Shown here one piece after another: positions 11,481 through 19,852 of a stretch of DNA of 64,000 nt (position 1 is its first letter; each line of letters starts with the position of its first letter). A program made the translations under genes and the position numbers. Under the pieces are notes generated by a model that was given only the letters and a program-made list of their open reading frames with translations, did not search any database and was not told where the DNA came from. The stretch covers positions 80,843 to 144,842 of the forward strand of contig JADLCM010000039.1 of assembly GCA_020847175.1 (NCBI GenBank), given 5' to 3'. This DNA comes from Phycisphaerales bacterium. Its GTDB lineage: Bacteria > Planctomycetota > Phycisphaerae > Phycisphaerales > UBA1924.

Positions 11481-12842
11481 TCAATGCATCGCCAGGGCCG
11501 CGCTCGTCACCATCGACTGCCCCTGCGCATCGACCGCGCCGGCGTAGTTGATGAACTCGACGGTCTGCGGCCGGGCGAGTTTCAGCGCGGCGACGAGGTT
11601 TCCGATCGAGCACCAGCGCGTCGGGTTCTGCTGCCAGGCCATCGCAGTGACGAGATCGTCAGGGCGATTCTCGCGCACGTGCTGGAGCATCTCCTGGTCA
11701 TGCTGCACGATCTTGTTGCGGAAGGCTTTGGACGCGTCCGTCTCCGCAGAAGGACTCTCCCGGTCGCCGAAGGCCGGCCCGGCGTGGCTCAGATCCGCCG
11801 AGGCGACGATGAGGGAGCGCCCGGGGAGCGCCGCCAGCGTCTGCTCCATCGCCTGCAGGAAGGCATCCAGCGCCAGTCCCTGCCCGTCGTAGCTCTCACC
11901 GCTATTCACGCTCGGGTCGTGAATCAGCGCCCCGAAGACCGGCACGCCCCGGCCGGCGCTGTCCACGCCGAACACGTGGTGAATCCAGGGCATCTGGAGC
12001 TCGATCGAGTGCTCGCGCTCGTGATCGAACCGGTGCGCGAAGGCCCGCTCCGCGTTGGACCCGAGGGCCCGCCGGAGCCCCTCGACCAGCGCACGGTCAA
12101 CTTCGCTCGTGCCCAGCGGGCTCGTGAAGCCCTTGTCGCAGCAGCACACGCCCGTCGCCTCACCGAAATGGTTCGTGCCCAGGATTACGATGCGGTCCGG
12201 ACGCTCGCCCCGGGGCAGCGAGCCCCAGGCCGTCGCGTAGTTGGGCCAGCCGCGCGGATAGTCGAGGTGCGGCACGACAATCGCCCTGGGCAGCGCCGCC
12301 ATCGGCTCGCGCTTCAGGCGCTCCATGGCATCCTTGATCCACAACTCGAAGACCTCCGGCATCCGCGAGGCCCCGACCTCGTAGCGCTTGTCCTCGGGGG
12401 GTTCCGGCTCGCCCTTCTTCAGGGCCAGCGCCTCGGCGAAGGCCGCCGTCGATCCGGGCGGCAGGTTGGGTTGGCTGTCGAAGGCCCGGTGCATCTCCGC
12501 CTTCATGGCCTCGAACGCAGGGCCGAAGAGCAGCCCCGCGTCATCAAGCTGGGCGACAAACTGCTCAAGGAAACCCCGGGTCAGGCCCCGCCCGACCTGC
12601 GTCACAATCTCCTCCACCGAGCGCGAGCCGTCCATCAGCGGCAGGATCGCCTGCGCCGCGGGCACGGTCGCGACGAGCTTGTCCGAAACCTGGCGCGCAT
12701 CGGCGAGCCCCAGCATGGGCACTTCCTTGCCCTCGGGGGAGCGGGCCTGGAGCGGAAAGCCCCGCAAGGGTCGGACATGGGGCTTCTGCTGGTGGGGGGC
12801 GCCCGGGTCAAACGCCGGGGCCTGCGGCGCGGGGTTGGTCAT
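11481..12842 (-). CDS. Memo-like (AmmeMemoRadiSam system protein B) family protein with an N-terminal PqqD-like domain
   Basis: The C-terminal two thirds of this 453-residue protein match the Memo/MEMO1 family, a dioxygenase-like fold. Visible metal-site motifs are VVPHLDYPRG, LGTNHFGE, HEREHSIELQMPW and ASADLSHAGPAFGD. The first 100 residues contain ILPLMDGSRSVEEIV, which resembles PqqD-like winged-helix peptide-binding domains. In many bacteria Memo is encoded with an AMMECR1 protein and a radical SAM enzyme; neither is adjacent here. The ATG at 12842 was chosen because TACACT lies five bases in front of it. Its biochemical activity in bacteria is not settled. Confidence 0.82.
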   Translation of the reverse strand: MTNPAPQAPAFDPGAPHQQKPHVRPLRGFPLQARSPEGKEVPMLGLADARQVSDKLVATVPAAQAILPLMDGSRSVEEIVTQVGRGLTRGFLEQFVAQLDDAGLLFGPAFEAMKAEMHRAFDSQPNLPPGSTAAFAEALALKKGEPEPPEDKRYEVGASRMPEVFELWIKDAMERLKREPMAALPRAIVVPHLDYPRGWPNYATAWGSLPRGERPDRIVILGTNHFGEATGVCCCDKGFTSPLGTSEVDRALVEGLRRALGSNAERAFAHRFDHEREHSIELQMPWIHHVFGVDSAGRGVPVFGALIHDPSVNSGESYDGQGLALDAFLQAMEQTLAALPGRSLIVASADLSHAGPAFGDRESPSAETDASKAFRNKIVQHDQEMLQHVRENRPDDLVTAMAWQQNPTRWCSIGNLVAALKLARPQTVEFINYAGAVDAQGQSMVTSAALAMH

Positions 12843-12847
12843 GGATA

Positions 12848-12853
12848 AGTGTA
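12848..12853 (-). promoter_or_regulatory. Predicted leaderless -10 element of the Memo-like gene
   Basis: On the minus strand TACACT precedes the ATG at 12842 by five bases (TATCC). It selects this ATG over the one seven codons upstream. Confidence 0.5.
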
Positions 12854-12893
12854 GGAAGGACAAGCCCCGATTCCGGCCTGCGCGCGCATTCGT

Positions 12894-12922
12894 TTGGTTC
12901 TCGCGGGGGCCGGGCCTAGACT
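12894..12922 (+). promoter_or_regulatory. Sigma70-like promoter for the 102-residue orphan gene
   Basis: TTGGTT (12894-12899) and TAGACT (12917-12922) are separated by exactly 17 bp. Transcription would start about 55 bases before the ATG at 12983, so this is a leadered gene, unlike many of its neighbours. Confidence 0.45.
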
Positions 12923-12982
12923 TCCTTCCTGCCTTCGGCGTCGGCGGTGGGCCGACCTCGGGAGCAGACCGCGAGACTGCCC

Positions 12983-13291
12983 ATGAACTTCACGCCCGGC
13001 TCAACCATCCGCTGCACCGTCAACTCCGTGCCCGTGGCCAAGGGTCCGTACGAGACGCTTGAGCGGCTCATGCGCCGTGACCCCTCCGCCGCCAAGGCGC
13101 TGCGCCGAAGCCAGAAGGCCCGTCGTCAGACAACCACCACCAAGGGCCGCGGCGGGCGCGTGTGGTACCAGCGCCAGCAGTGCGGCAAGATCGTCAAGGT
13201 CCGTTCCGGCCAGACTTGGAGCATGACGTACACCCCGGACATCGCCCCGGACCTCCGCAGCGTCGAGTCGTACCTCAGCATCTCGGCCTAA
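12983..13291 (+). CDS. Small basic protein of unknown function
   Basis: This 102-residue basic protein starts with MNFTPGSTIRCTVNSVP. A central stretch is rich in Arg, Lys and Thr (RRSQKARRQTTTTKGRGGR), followed by VWYQRQQCGKIVKVRSGQTW. The basic linker and small size suggest nucleic acid or ribosome binding, but no known domain was recognised. A conventional promoter with 17-bp spacing is visible upstream. The ATG at 12983 was preferred over the open frame from 12947 because the upstream part reads like non-coding sequence. Confidence 0.65.
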   Translation: MNFTPGSTIRCTVNSVPVAKGPYETLERLMRRDPSAAKALRRSQKARRQTTTTKGRGGRVWYQRQQCGKIVKVRSGQTWSMTYTPDIAPDLRSVESYLSISA

Positions 13292-13321
13292 CGCCGCGCC
13301 CCGGCGGCACGGATCGTCGCC

Positions 13322-14077
13322 ATGTCATTCCGCCGATTCAGCGTGATCTGGCTCGCGGGCATGATGGCCCTCGGGGCCTTTGTGGCGTGTTCGCGCAAGC
13401 CCGAGCCCGCGAAGGCCCTGGAGCCGTGGGACGAAGGCCCGCCCGCGCAGGTGTACACCCTGCGCGGACAGGTTGAACGCCTCGCGGATGCCTCCGGCCC
13501 CATGAAGATCCACCACGAACCGATTCACGCGTTTGTCAACCGCGCGGGCGAGATCGTGGGCATGAACGCCATGGTCATGGACTTTCCCGATCTCTTCGAC
13601 GACTCCGCCGCCGGCCTGCACAAGGGCGCGAAGGTGGAGTTCAGCCTGGAGGTCTACTGGCCCAAGGGCTCTCCCCGCTGGCGAGCCGGCGCCTTCAAGG
13701 TGCTCGACGATGCCACCGAACTCGACTTCGGCAAGGCCGACCCGGCCTCGCTGGCACACGACTACACCGTGCGCGGCGTCATCGCCGAACTCCCCGACCC
13801 CGCCAAGCCCATGAGCAGTTTCCGCGTTCGGCACGAGGCGATCGACGACTTCCGCAACAAGGAAGGCGCGCGCGTGGGCATGAACGCCATGACCATGAGC
13901 TTCGATGCGCTCGCCCCTGGCGTGACGCTCGACGGCCTCGCCGTGGGCGACAAGGTGCGGTTCACCATTCGAGTCACCTACGGCCCCGACGGGCCGCGCT
14001 ACCCCGTGACGGCCATTGAGAAACTCGATCCGGCCGTCGAGCTTGAGTTTCGGCGCGCCCAGCCTCCGAAGGACTGA
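13322..14077 (+). CDS. Lipoprotein with two tandem CusF-like copper-binding domains
   Basis: The 251-residue protein has a signal peptide ending in the lipobox GAFVAC (Cys about residue 22). It then has two copies of a CusF-like unit. Copy one spans about residues 43-120 with YTLRGQVERL, IHHEPIHAFV and GMNAMVMDFPD; copy two spans about 143-230 with YTVRGVIAEL, VRHEAIDDF and GMNAMTMSFD. In CusF the metal is held by a His and two Met residues of matching motifs (HxPI and MxMxF), and both copies keep His and the M-x-M pair. It is therefore probably a periplasm-facing copper or silver chaperone or sensor. No efflux pump genes are adjacent. Confidence 0.75.
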   Translation: MSFRRFSVIWLAGMMALGAFVACSRKPEPAKALEPWDEGPPAQVYTLRGQVERLADASGPMKIHHEPIHAFVNRAGEIVGMNAMVMDFPDLFDDSAAGLHKGAKVEFSLEVYWPKGSPRWRAGAFKVLDDATELDFGKADPASLAHDYTVRGVIAELPDPAKPMSSFRVRHEAIDDFRNKEGARVGMNAMTMSFDALAPGVTLDGLAVGDKVRFTIRVTYGPDGPRYPVTAIEKLDPAVELEFRRAQPPKD

Positions 14078-14135
14078 CCCTTCGCAGCCCGCGCCCCGAA
14101 GCCTCGCACACGCACCCTTCACGATGGAGAACCGC

Positions 14136-15260
14136 ATGGCCCGGCCCTTCGCCCCTGCCCTGCTGGCGGCCCTGGTGAGCTCGCTCCTCGGCTGCGCCTC
14201 GACGCCGGATTCGCCCAAGGAGCCGCCGCTCGCGGCGGGTGAACTGCGCAGCGTCGCGACCTCGCCCGAGCACCAGTGGACGGGGCTGGCCGTGAGCGCC
14301 CGGGGCCGCATCTTCGTGAGTTATCCGCGCTGGTTCGGCCCCCACGAACTGTCCGTCGCCGAGATTCTGCCCGGGGGTGAACTCCGCGCGTTCCCCGACA
14401 CCACATGGAACAGCTGGACCCCGGAACAGGGCACCCAGCCCCGCGAGCAGTTCGCGTGTGTGCAGGCGGTCTTCGTGGATGGCCGCGATCGGCTGTGGAT
14501 CCTCGATTCCGGCGCGCCCAAGTTCGAGGGCCCCATCGAAGGCGGCCCCAAACTCGTGCAGGTTGACCTGGAGCGCAACCGCGTCGCCCGGGTCTATCGC
14601 TTTGATCGCGAGATCACCCCGCCGGGGGCGTACCTCAACGACCTCCGCATCGACATGCGCGGCGGGCACGCCGTCATCACCGACTCGGGCCTCGGCGGGC
14701 TCGTGGTGCTCCATCTCGCCAGCGGGCGCGCCCACCGCGTGCTGGCCGGGCACCCCAGCACGCTCGCCGACCCCGACGTGCACCTCGAGGTCGAAGGCGT
14801 GCCGCTGGTCTCTCCTGCGGGTGATCCGGTGCGCGTGCAGGCCGACGGCATCGCGATGGACGCCAGGGGCGAGTGGGTCTACTACCAGGCGCTCACGGCG
14901 CGCCGTCTGTATCGTGTCCCGGTCGCGCTCCTCATCGAGCCCAACGTCCGTGCCGACATCCTCGCTCGGGCGGTGGAAGACCTCGGGCCGACCGTGGCGA
15001 CCGACGGCATGGAGATGGATGCGTCGGGCAATATCTACTTTGCCGCCTTCGAGCGAGGCGCTGTGCTCGTCCGCAGGCCGGACGGCACCATCGAGCACCT
15101 CTGCTCCGGCCCCGAAGTCTCCTGGCCCGACACCCTGGTTGTGCGCGGGGGCGAACTGTGGTTCACGACCGCGCGGATCCACGAGGGGCCGCCCTTCGGC
15201 CCGGGCATCCGGGGCCCCTACGGCGTGTGGAGGACCGCCCTGCCGGGCCCGGCCCGCTGA
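14136..15260 (+). CDS. Lipoprotein of the major royal jelly protein / yellow family
   Basis: The 374-residue protein starts with a signal peptide and lipobox (SSLLGC), so it is likely anchored in the envelope. The mature part matches the MRJP/yellow six-bladed propeller family: LAVSARGRIFVSYPRW, VDGRDRLWILDSGAP, AYLNDLRIDMR, ITDSGLGGLVVLHL, QADGIAMD and TDGMEMDASGNIYFAAFE. Bacterial members are often annotated as L-dopachrome tautomerase-related, but their substrate is unknown. The ATG at 14136 has GGAGA five bases upstream; an ATG four codons earlier is also possible. It follows the copper-binding lipoprotein gene by 58 bp and may share its transcript. Confidence 0.82.
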   Translation: MARPFAPALLAALVSSLLGCASTPDSPKEPPLAAGELRSVATSPEHQWTGLAVSARGRIFVSYPRWFGPHELSVAEILPGGELRAFPDTTWNSWTPEQGTQPREQFACVQAVFVDGRDRLWILDSGAPKFEGPIEGGPKLVQVDLERNRVARVYRFDREITPPGAYLNDLRIDMRGGHAVITDSGLGGLVVLHLASGRAHRVLAGHPSTLADPDVHLEVEGVPLVSPAGDPVRVQADGIAMDARGEWVYYQALTARRLYRVPVALLIEPNVRADILARAVEDLGPTVATDGMEMDASGNIYFAAFERGAVLVRRPDGTIEHLCSGPEVSWPDTLVVRGGELWFTTARIHEGPPFGPGIRGPYGVWRTALPGPAR

Positions 15261-15275
15261 ACTCCCCGTCCGGCC

Positions 15276-15605
15276 TCAGAAGCCCTTCTTGCTCTTTGAG
15301 GCCACCTTGCCCCCCTCGATGACGAGGATGATGCTCTTGTCGCCCTCGGTCCAGACGTAGGTCTGGCGTTTGTCGTTGGCGCTCCCGGAGCCCTCGACGA
15401 TCCCGCTCGCGCCGATCGAGGTGCCCGAGGCGTCCTGGCGCTCGCCCGCGCCGAGCAGGCCCTCGACGTCGCTGAGCGACATGCCGACGGTGATCTTGTC
15501 GTAGTTCTCGCTGTCAACGCCCCCGCCGCAGGAGGCGAGAAGCAGGCAGGAGCCGAGCATGACCGCCGCGAGCGGGCGTCGGCACGAGGGTGAGCGTCCA
15601 AACAT
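15276..15605 (-). CDS. Small BamE/SmpA-like lipoprotein
   Basis: The 109-residue protein has a lipoprotein signal (SCLLLASCGGG). The short mature domain begins with YDKITVGMSLSDVEGLLGAG, which matches the (D/N)YxxIxxGMTxxxVxxLLG motif of the BamE/SmpA fold and of related small envelope lipoproteins. A GGAGG ribosome binding site lies seven bases before the ATG, and a TAGACT -10 candidate lies about 30 bases upstream of that start. Role in outer-membrane assembly is possible but cannot be read from sequence alone, since this fold is widely reused. Confidence 0.72.
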   Translation of the reverse strand: MFGRSPSCRRPLAAVMLGSCLLLASCGGGVDSENYDKITVGMSLSDVEGLLGAGERQDASGTSIGASGIVEGSGSANDKRQTYVWTEGDKSIILVIEGGKVASKSKKGF

Positions 15606-15802
15606 GGTGCGCCTCCGGGTTCGGGGGCCAGTCTACCTTCTCGGTCTCTCCCGGGCGAAGCGCCTCCCGGCGGACGTGACCAGGTCCGCGCGGGTGTTGA
15701 TGTGGTCATCGATGCGGACACGGGCGTCCGAGAACGGCCCGCGGCCCCCGCGCCCGGAGACTCCCGCTCCGGTTGTTTCATCGGGGGCCCGAAACAGAAC
15801 GC

Positions 15803-16357
15803 ATGGGACGCCGACGGGTGCAACTCGGTCTGACGCCGGTGCGCGCCGGGTTCTCGCTCATCGAACTCGTCATCGTCATCGTCATCATCGGCATCATCGC
15901 CGCCATCGCCGTCCCGCGCATGGGCAAGCGGGCGGAGACGGCCCGGGTGGTGCGCCTGATGGAGGACATGAACCGCTACCAGGAGGCGATCGAGCGCTAC
16001 AAGATCGAGCATGGCGGGCGGTCCCCCGCGCACGATTCGACCGGCGCGCTCGACACCAGCGGCGACAACTTCATCGCCCGGCTCACCATGCCCACCGACG
16101 ATGACGGCGCCCTCCGCGCCGGGGGCCTGTACGGGCCCTACCTGCGCGCCGCGCCATCGAACGCGGCCTCGCGGCTCGTCACCGTGCGCATCGGCGGCGC
16201 TGCCGCGGGCGCCGACACGCACGGCTGGCGGTTCGGCCCCAACACCGGCCTCATCGAGCCCGACAACCTCACCACCGTCGAGATCAAGAACGTGGGTGAT
16301 GCCGTCGTCAGCCGGGGCAAGGTCGGCGGGTTCGAGGCCGTCGAAGACGGGCCCTGA
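15803..16357 (+). CDS. Type II secretion / type IV pilus prepilin-like protein
   Basis: The 184-residue protein has a class III (prepilin) signal: a basic leader, then G-FSLIELVIVIVIIGIIAAI, with cleavage by prepilin peptidase expected between Gly and Phe and the Glu at position 5 of the mature chain. A helical segment (ETARVVRLMEDMNRYQEAIERYKIEH) follows, then a C-terminal globular part with LYGPYLRAAPSN. This architecture fits a major pseudopilin of the GspG kind or a minor pilin. It stands alone, away from the pilM-type operon in the window. The ATG at 15803 gives a leader of normal length. Confidence 0.85.
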   Translation: MGRRRVQLGLTPVRAGFSLIELVIVIVIIGIIAAIAVPRMGKRAETARVVRLMEDMNRYQEAIERYKIEHGGRSPAHDSTGALDTSGDNFIARLTMPTDDDGALRAGGLYGPYLRAAPSNAASRLVTVRIGGAAAGADTHGWRFGPNTGLIEPDNLTTVEIKNVGDAVVSRGKVGGFEAVEDGP

Positions 16358-16428
16358 TCGCCGCTCGACGGCGCCGGTGCGGCCCATCGCGTTCGCGTCC
16401 CGGGCGCAGCGCGCCCACAATGGTGCCG

Positions 16429-18042
16429 ATGCCGCCCCTGCCGCGCCTTCGCGTCGCCGCCCTCAGCGACCTGCTCCAGCAGGTGCGGTTTGCGCCGCGT
16501 GAGGCGGTGCGACGCATGATCGAGCGAGCCGAGGCCTACGCGGCCTCGCTTGCCGATGAGGCGCTGGTGGATGAGTCCGACCTGGTGCGGGCGATCACGG
16601 GGTACGCGCCCGATCTCGCCGAGCCCGCGACGCTGGTGGGGGGCGCGCTCCTCGGCGACCTCTCCCGCTTCGTAGAACTCCTGTGCGCTCAGGTCGCCCT
16701 CCGCCCCGACGAGGCGCCACCCGGCGCGCTCACGCCCGAGGCCCTGCAGGCCCGCTGGAACGTGAGCCGCAAGACCATTGATCGGTGGCGGGCGCGGGGC
16801 CTGGTGGCGCGCCGGGTGTCGGCGCGACCCGGGCACGCGCAGATCGTCTTCGCCCCGGCGAGCGCCGAGGCGTTCGAGGCCCGGGCCGGCGGGCTCATCC
16901 GGCGCGCATCCGGCTTCTCGCGCATGGACGATGCGCTCCGGGCCCGTGTCGTGCGCCACGCCGGGCGATATCGCCGGCGCTTCGGGTGCTCGCTCAACCA
17001 GGTCGCGCTGCGGCTCGCGCAGCGATACGGCCGGAGCCACGAGGCGGTGCGCCAGGTGCTGCTTCAGCACGACCGGGGCCCCGCGCCGATCTTCCGCCAG
17101 GCCGGGCCCATGACCGCGCGCCACCAGCGCCTGTGCCTGCGCGCCTGGCGACGGGGCATCGACGCCCCCGAACTCGCCCGTCGCCTCGGGCGCTCGCCCG
17201 CGGCCATCCGGCGCGCGGTGAACATGGCCCGCCTCGACTTCCTCCGGGCGCTCGATCTCCCCGCCGGTCCCGGCGAGCCTTCAGAAGACGTCATCGGCGC
17301 ACCCCCCGCGCGCGAAGGGCTGCGCCTGTCGTCTCCTCGCGACCTCGCCTCGTTCCTCGCCTTCGGAGCCTCGGTCGGCGCGCCCGTGGCGGCGGAGGAG
17401 CGGGCCCGGGCCCTGGCGATCGTTCACCTTCAGGCCCGCGCGCAGCAGACCATCGCACGCATCCACGCCATCAATCCCGAGGCGGGGATGCTCGACGAGG
17501 CCGAGACCGACCTGCGGCTGGCTTCTCGCCTCATCGCCGCCCAGGTGCGTGCGCAACTGCCGACCGTGCTGCGGGCCCTGCGCGACCGGCTCAACCGGCC
17601 TTTCGAAGAACTCCGCGGGCCCGTGCTCCTCGCGCTGCTCACCGGAGCGCTCGGGGCGGCGGCCCGCGCCGCGCGGGAGTTCGATCCGGGCGTGGGCGGG
17701 CGACTCGCCGCGCGGGTCTCCCTGGCGGTTTCGCGCGCCTGCGAGCCGCACCTGGACCGGGTGCCCGCGCCGGCGCCGGGCCTGGCCCGGGCCCTGCCTC
17801 GCCTTGTGCCGGGCGTCCTGCTCCCGGACTGGACCAGGCGGGTCGCGCCCTGGCAGCCGGAACTCGAACTTCGCCCCGGCCTGCTGGAGGCCGCGGGGGG
17901 GCTCGGCGCGCCGCTGGGCGTGCTGCTCACTCGCCGTTTCGGGCCTGAACCCGTTACGCTCGCCCTCGCCGCGGCGCCGCTCGGGGCATCGGCGGCGGCG
18001 CGTCTCGAGCGCCGGGCGCTCCGGGCCGCGCGCGGCGCATAA
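16429..18042 (+). CDS. Putative DNA-binding regulator with helix-turn-helix and sigma-70 region 2-like segments
   Basis: This 537-residue basic protein has several DNA-binding-like parts. Around residues 98-130, LTPEALQARWNVSRKTIDRW is a MerR/excisionase-like helix-turn-helix. Near 245-275, ELARRLGRSPAAIRRAV is a second one. Around 357-440 the order of residues resembles sigma-70 region 2: DLRLASRLIAAQVRAQ, then FEELRGPVLLALLTGALGAA and REFDPGVGGRLAARVSLAVS, comparable to the LIQEGNxGLxRAVxKFDPxRGxxFSTYA consensus. The usual region order of a sigma factor is not present. CACAAT stands seven bases before the ATG at 16429; the ATG at 16420 is an alternative. Function not known. Confidence 0.6.
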   Translation: MPPLPRLRVAALSDLLQQVRFAPREAVRRMIERAEAYAASLADEALVDESDLVRAITGYAPDLAEPATLVGGALLGDLSRFVELLCAQVALRPDEAPPGALTPEALQARWNVSRKTIDRWRARGLVARRVSARPGHAQIVFAPASAEAFEARAGGLIRRASGFSRMDDALRARVVRHAGRYRRRFGCSLNQVALRLAQRYGRSHEAVRQVLLQHDRGPAPIFRQAGPMTARHQRLCLRAWRRGIDAPELARRLGRSPAAIRRAVNMARLDFLRALDLPAGPGEPSEDVIGAPPAREGLRLSSPRDLASFLAFGASVGAPVAAEERARALAIVHLQARAQQTIARIHAINPEAGMLDEAETDLRLASRLIAAQVRAQLPTVLRALRDRLNRPFEELRGPVLLALLTGALGAAARAAREFDPGVGGRLAARVSLAVSRACEPHLDRVPAPAPGLARALPRLVPGVLLPDWTRRVAPWQPELELRPGLLEAAGGLGAPLGVLLTRRFGPEPVTLALAAAPLGASAAARLERRALRAARGA

Positions 18043-18077
18043 AAAAGCGCACGGGGCGCCAGAGGCACCCCGTACGC
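18041..18077 (-). terminator. Rho-independent terminator of the PEP-CTERM-like gene
   Basis: Read on the minus strand, ACGGGGTGCC and GGCGCCCCGT pair around a TCT loop, extended by GCG/CGC, and are followed by TTTTTT. It ends inside the stop codon of the convergent regulator gene. Confidence 0.85.
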
Positions 18078-18100
18078 GAGAGATAGGTCAGGCGAAGAAC

Positions 18101-18784
18101 TCAGCGGCGACGACGGCCAATGGCCAGGCCCCCGAGGCCGATCACCGCGAGGCCGGCGGGCGCGGGCACCGCGGTGGCGCGGAGCATCCACACGCCGGGG
18201 ATGCCGATCGAGTCCATCTCAAGGGCCGAACCGAGATCGACCGACGCCGAGCCGACGTTCACCCACGAGCGCCCGAGCGAAGGGCTGGACGCATCGAGCG
18301 AAGCGGGGAAGGTGCCCGCGGCGTGAGTCAGGGAGACGCCGATCCAGAAGACGGGCTGGCCCACCGTTGCGCTGATCGCGACGCTCTGGAAGGTGTCGTT
18401 GTCGATGTTCGCGCCGTTGACGGTCGTGAACACCGTGGCCAGCAGGGTTGCGCCGTTGGTGGGGTTCGTGTCGTTGTCTTCCCACACCGCGACTTCAAGG
18501 GCCTCGCCACCGACCAGGCCCGAGGTGCCCGCGAAGGCGGCGGTGCCGAAGGTGACTTCGACGGAAGTGATCTGGTTGTTCGCGGTGGTGTTGAACCCGT
18601 TCCACCAGGCGAGCGAGCCGCCGGAGGTGAGCCCCACGCTGTTCTCCGAAACGCCGTCATCCCACAGGTAGGTGCTCACGGCGGGGCCGACACTTCCGCC
18701 CCCGGTGTTGTTGGGGAGGGAGGACGAGAACTGGGCCGACGCCGCGCCCGCGAGCGCAGCAACGATCAAAGCCGAACGAAGCAT
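18101..18784 (-). CDS. Secreted protein with a PEP-CTERM-like sorting tail
   Basis: The 227-residue protein has a short Sec signal (IVAALAGAASAQ), a Thr/Asn/Gly-rich beta-type body, and a C-terminal tail of the form VPAPAGLAVIGLGGLA followed by Gly-Arg-Arg-Arg-Arg. This is a Pro-containing motif, a hydrophobic helix and a basic end, as in PEP-CTERM proteins processed by exosortase/archaeosortase-type enzymes in planctomycetes. It is probably exported to the cell surface. A strong Shine-Dalgarno (GAGGAG) is nine bases before the ATG and a clear terminator follows. The 286-bp upstream region is visibly less GC-rich and carries an inverted repeat at 18940-18955. Confidence 0.82.
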   Translation of the reverse strand: MLRSALIVAALAGAASAQFSSSLPNNTGGGSVGPAVSTYLWDDGVSENSVGLTSGGSLAWWNGFNTTANNQITSVEVTFGTAAFAGTSGLVGGEALEVAVWEDNDTNPTNGATLLATVFTTVNGANIDNDTFQSVAISATVGQPVFWIGVSLTHAAGTFPASLDASSPSLGRSWVNVGSASVDLGSALEMDSIGIPGVWMLRATAVPAPAGLAVIGLGGLAIGRRRR

Positions 18785-18939
18785 GTCTGTCTCCTCTTAC
18801 TCTCTGCATCCTTGGCGCTGCGGCGGAAGACACTCCTCCTCCCTCAGCGCCCTGTCTCTGCCGCACAGTCCGGTTTCCCGGGGAGCGGCTCTCCAAGACC
18901 GAAGCATACCGGTTCGAACTCAGTCGGTGTACGTGAATT

Positions 18940-18955
18940 GGTCAAAATATTGACC
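18940..18955. promoter_or_regulatory. Perfect inverted repeat, candidate operator
   Basis: GGTCAA-AATA-TTGACC is a perfect 6-bp inverted repeat with a 4-bp centre in an AT-richer patch, 156 bp upstream of the PEP-CTERM-like start. It has the size of a dimeric regulator site. A TTGACC -35 role cannot be excluded. Confidence 0.35.
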
Positions 18956-19070
18956 ACTTCTGTGGCAATTTCCAGATTTGACGATTGTTCGGTTCTCGGA
19001 ACTAGCGAAACCCCCAGTATTGTCGGCTGGAATACGCGGCAAGTGCGGGAAATGAGAGAGCGCGACGTAC

Positions 19071-19703
19071 TCATTCGGTGCCGTACATTCGGTCCCCCGC
19101 GTCGCCGAGCCCGGGCAGAATGAACCCCCGGCTATTGAGCCCGCGGTCGAGTGCGGCGGCGTAGATGCGCACCTCGGGGTGTTCGCGCCCCATGCGCGCC
19201 ACGCCCTCGGGCGAGGCGACGAGGCAGAGCATGCGCAGATCGCGGACACCCGCCTCGCGGAGGATCGTCGCCGCCTGGCAGGCGCTGCCCCCGGTGGCGA
19301 GCATGGGGTCAACGAGGAGAACAGGCCCGGCGTGCAGGTCGCGCGGGAGTTTGCGCAGGTACACCACCGGTTCAAGGGTCTGCTCGTCACGGGCCAGGCC
19401 GAGGTGCCCCACGCGCGCCTCGGGCATGACTTCGAGAATGCCCTCGGTCATGCACAGGCCCGAGCGCAGGATGGGCACGAGGGTGATCGAGGCGCTCAGC
19501 CGCCGCCCGCGCGTGCGCTCGATGGGGGTCTGGATGTCGATCTCGGCGGTGGGGAGCGAGCGGGTGGCCTCAAAGACCATGAGCCCGGCGATCTGGGCGA
19601 GCAGGGCCCGGAAGGGCCGGTGGCTGGTCGCGATGTCGCGGATGTACCCGAGCTTGTGCTGGATGAGGGGGTGATCGAAGACCACGAGATTGGCTGCGGA
19701 CAT
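19071..19703 (-). CDS. upp: Uracil phosphoribosyltransferase
   Basis: Upp converts uracil and PRPP to UMP in pyrimidine salvage. The 210-residue length is typical. Visible motifs are the N-terminal VFDHPLIQHKLGYIRD, ILRSGLCMTEGI, the PRPP-binding loop LLVDPMLATGGSA near residues 128-140 and the uracil-binding GLGDAGDR near the C-terminus. A TAGCCT hexamer ends six bases before the ATG. No uracil permease gene is adjacent. Confidence 0.96.
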   Translation of the reverse strand: MSAANLVVFDHPLIQHKLGYIRDIATSHRPFRALLAQIAGLMVFEATRSLPTAEIDIQTPIERTRGRRLSASITLVPILRSGLCMTEGILEVMPEARVGHLGLARDEQTLEPVVYLRKLPRDLHAGPVLLVDPMLATGGSACQAATILREAGVRDLRMLCLVASPEGVARMGREHPEVRIYAAALDRGLNSRGFILPGLGDAGDRMYGTE

Positions 19704-19709
19704 ACGCGC

Positions 19710-19715
19710 AGGCTA
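19710..19715 (-). promoter_or_regulatory. Predicted leaderless -10 element of upp
   Basis: TAGCCT, then GCGCGT, then the upp ATG on the minus strand (six-base gap). No Shine-Dalgarno sequence fits in the gap. Confidence 0.5.
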
Positions 19716-19852
19716 TCACACCGACCGGGGACGAGGGCCGAGCACCACAAACCTTCGCCCGTCACGCCGGGCCCGCGCGCCCGGAGCCGCGCCGGCGGGC
19801 AGCAGAAGCGCCGGGGCGATACAGTGCCCGGCACCCACACGCCGGAGGGGCC

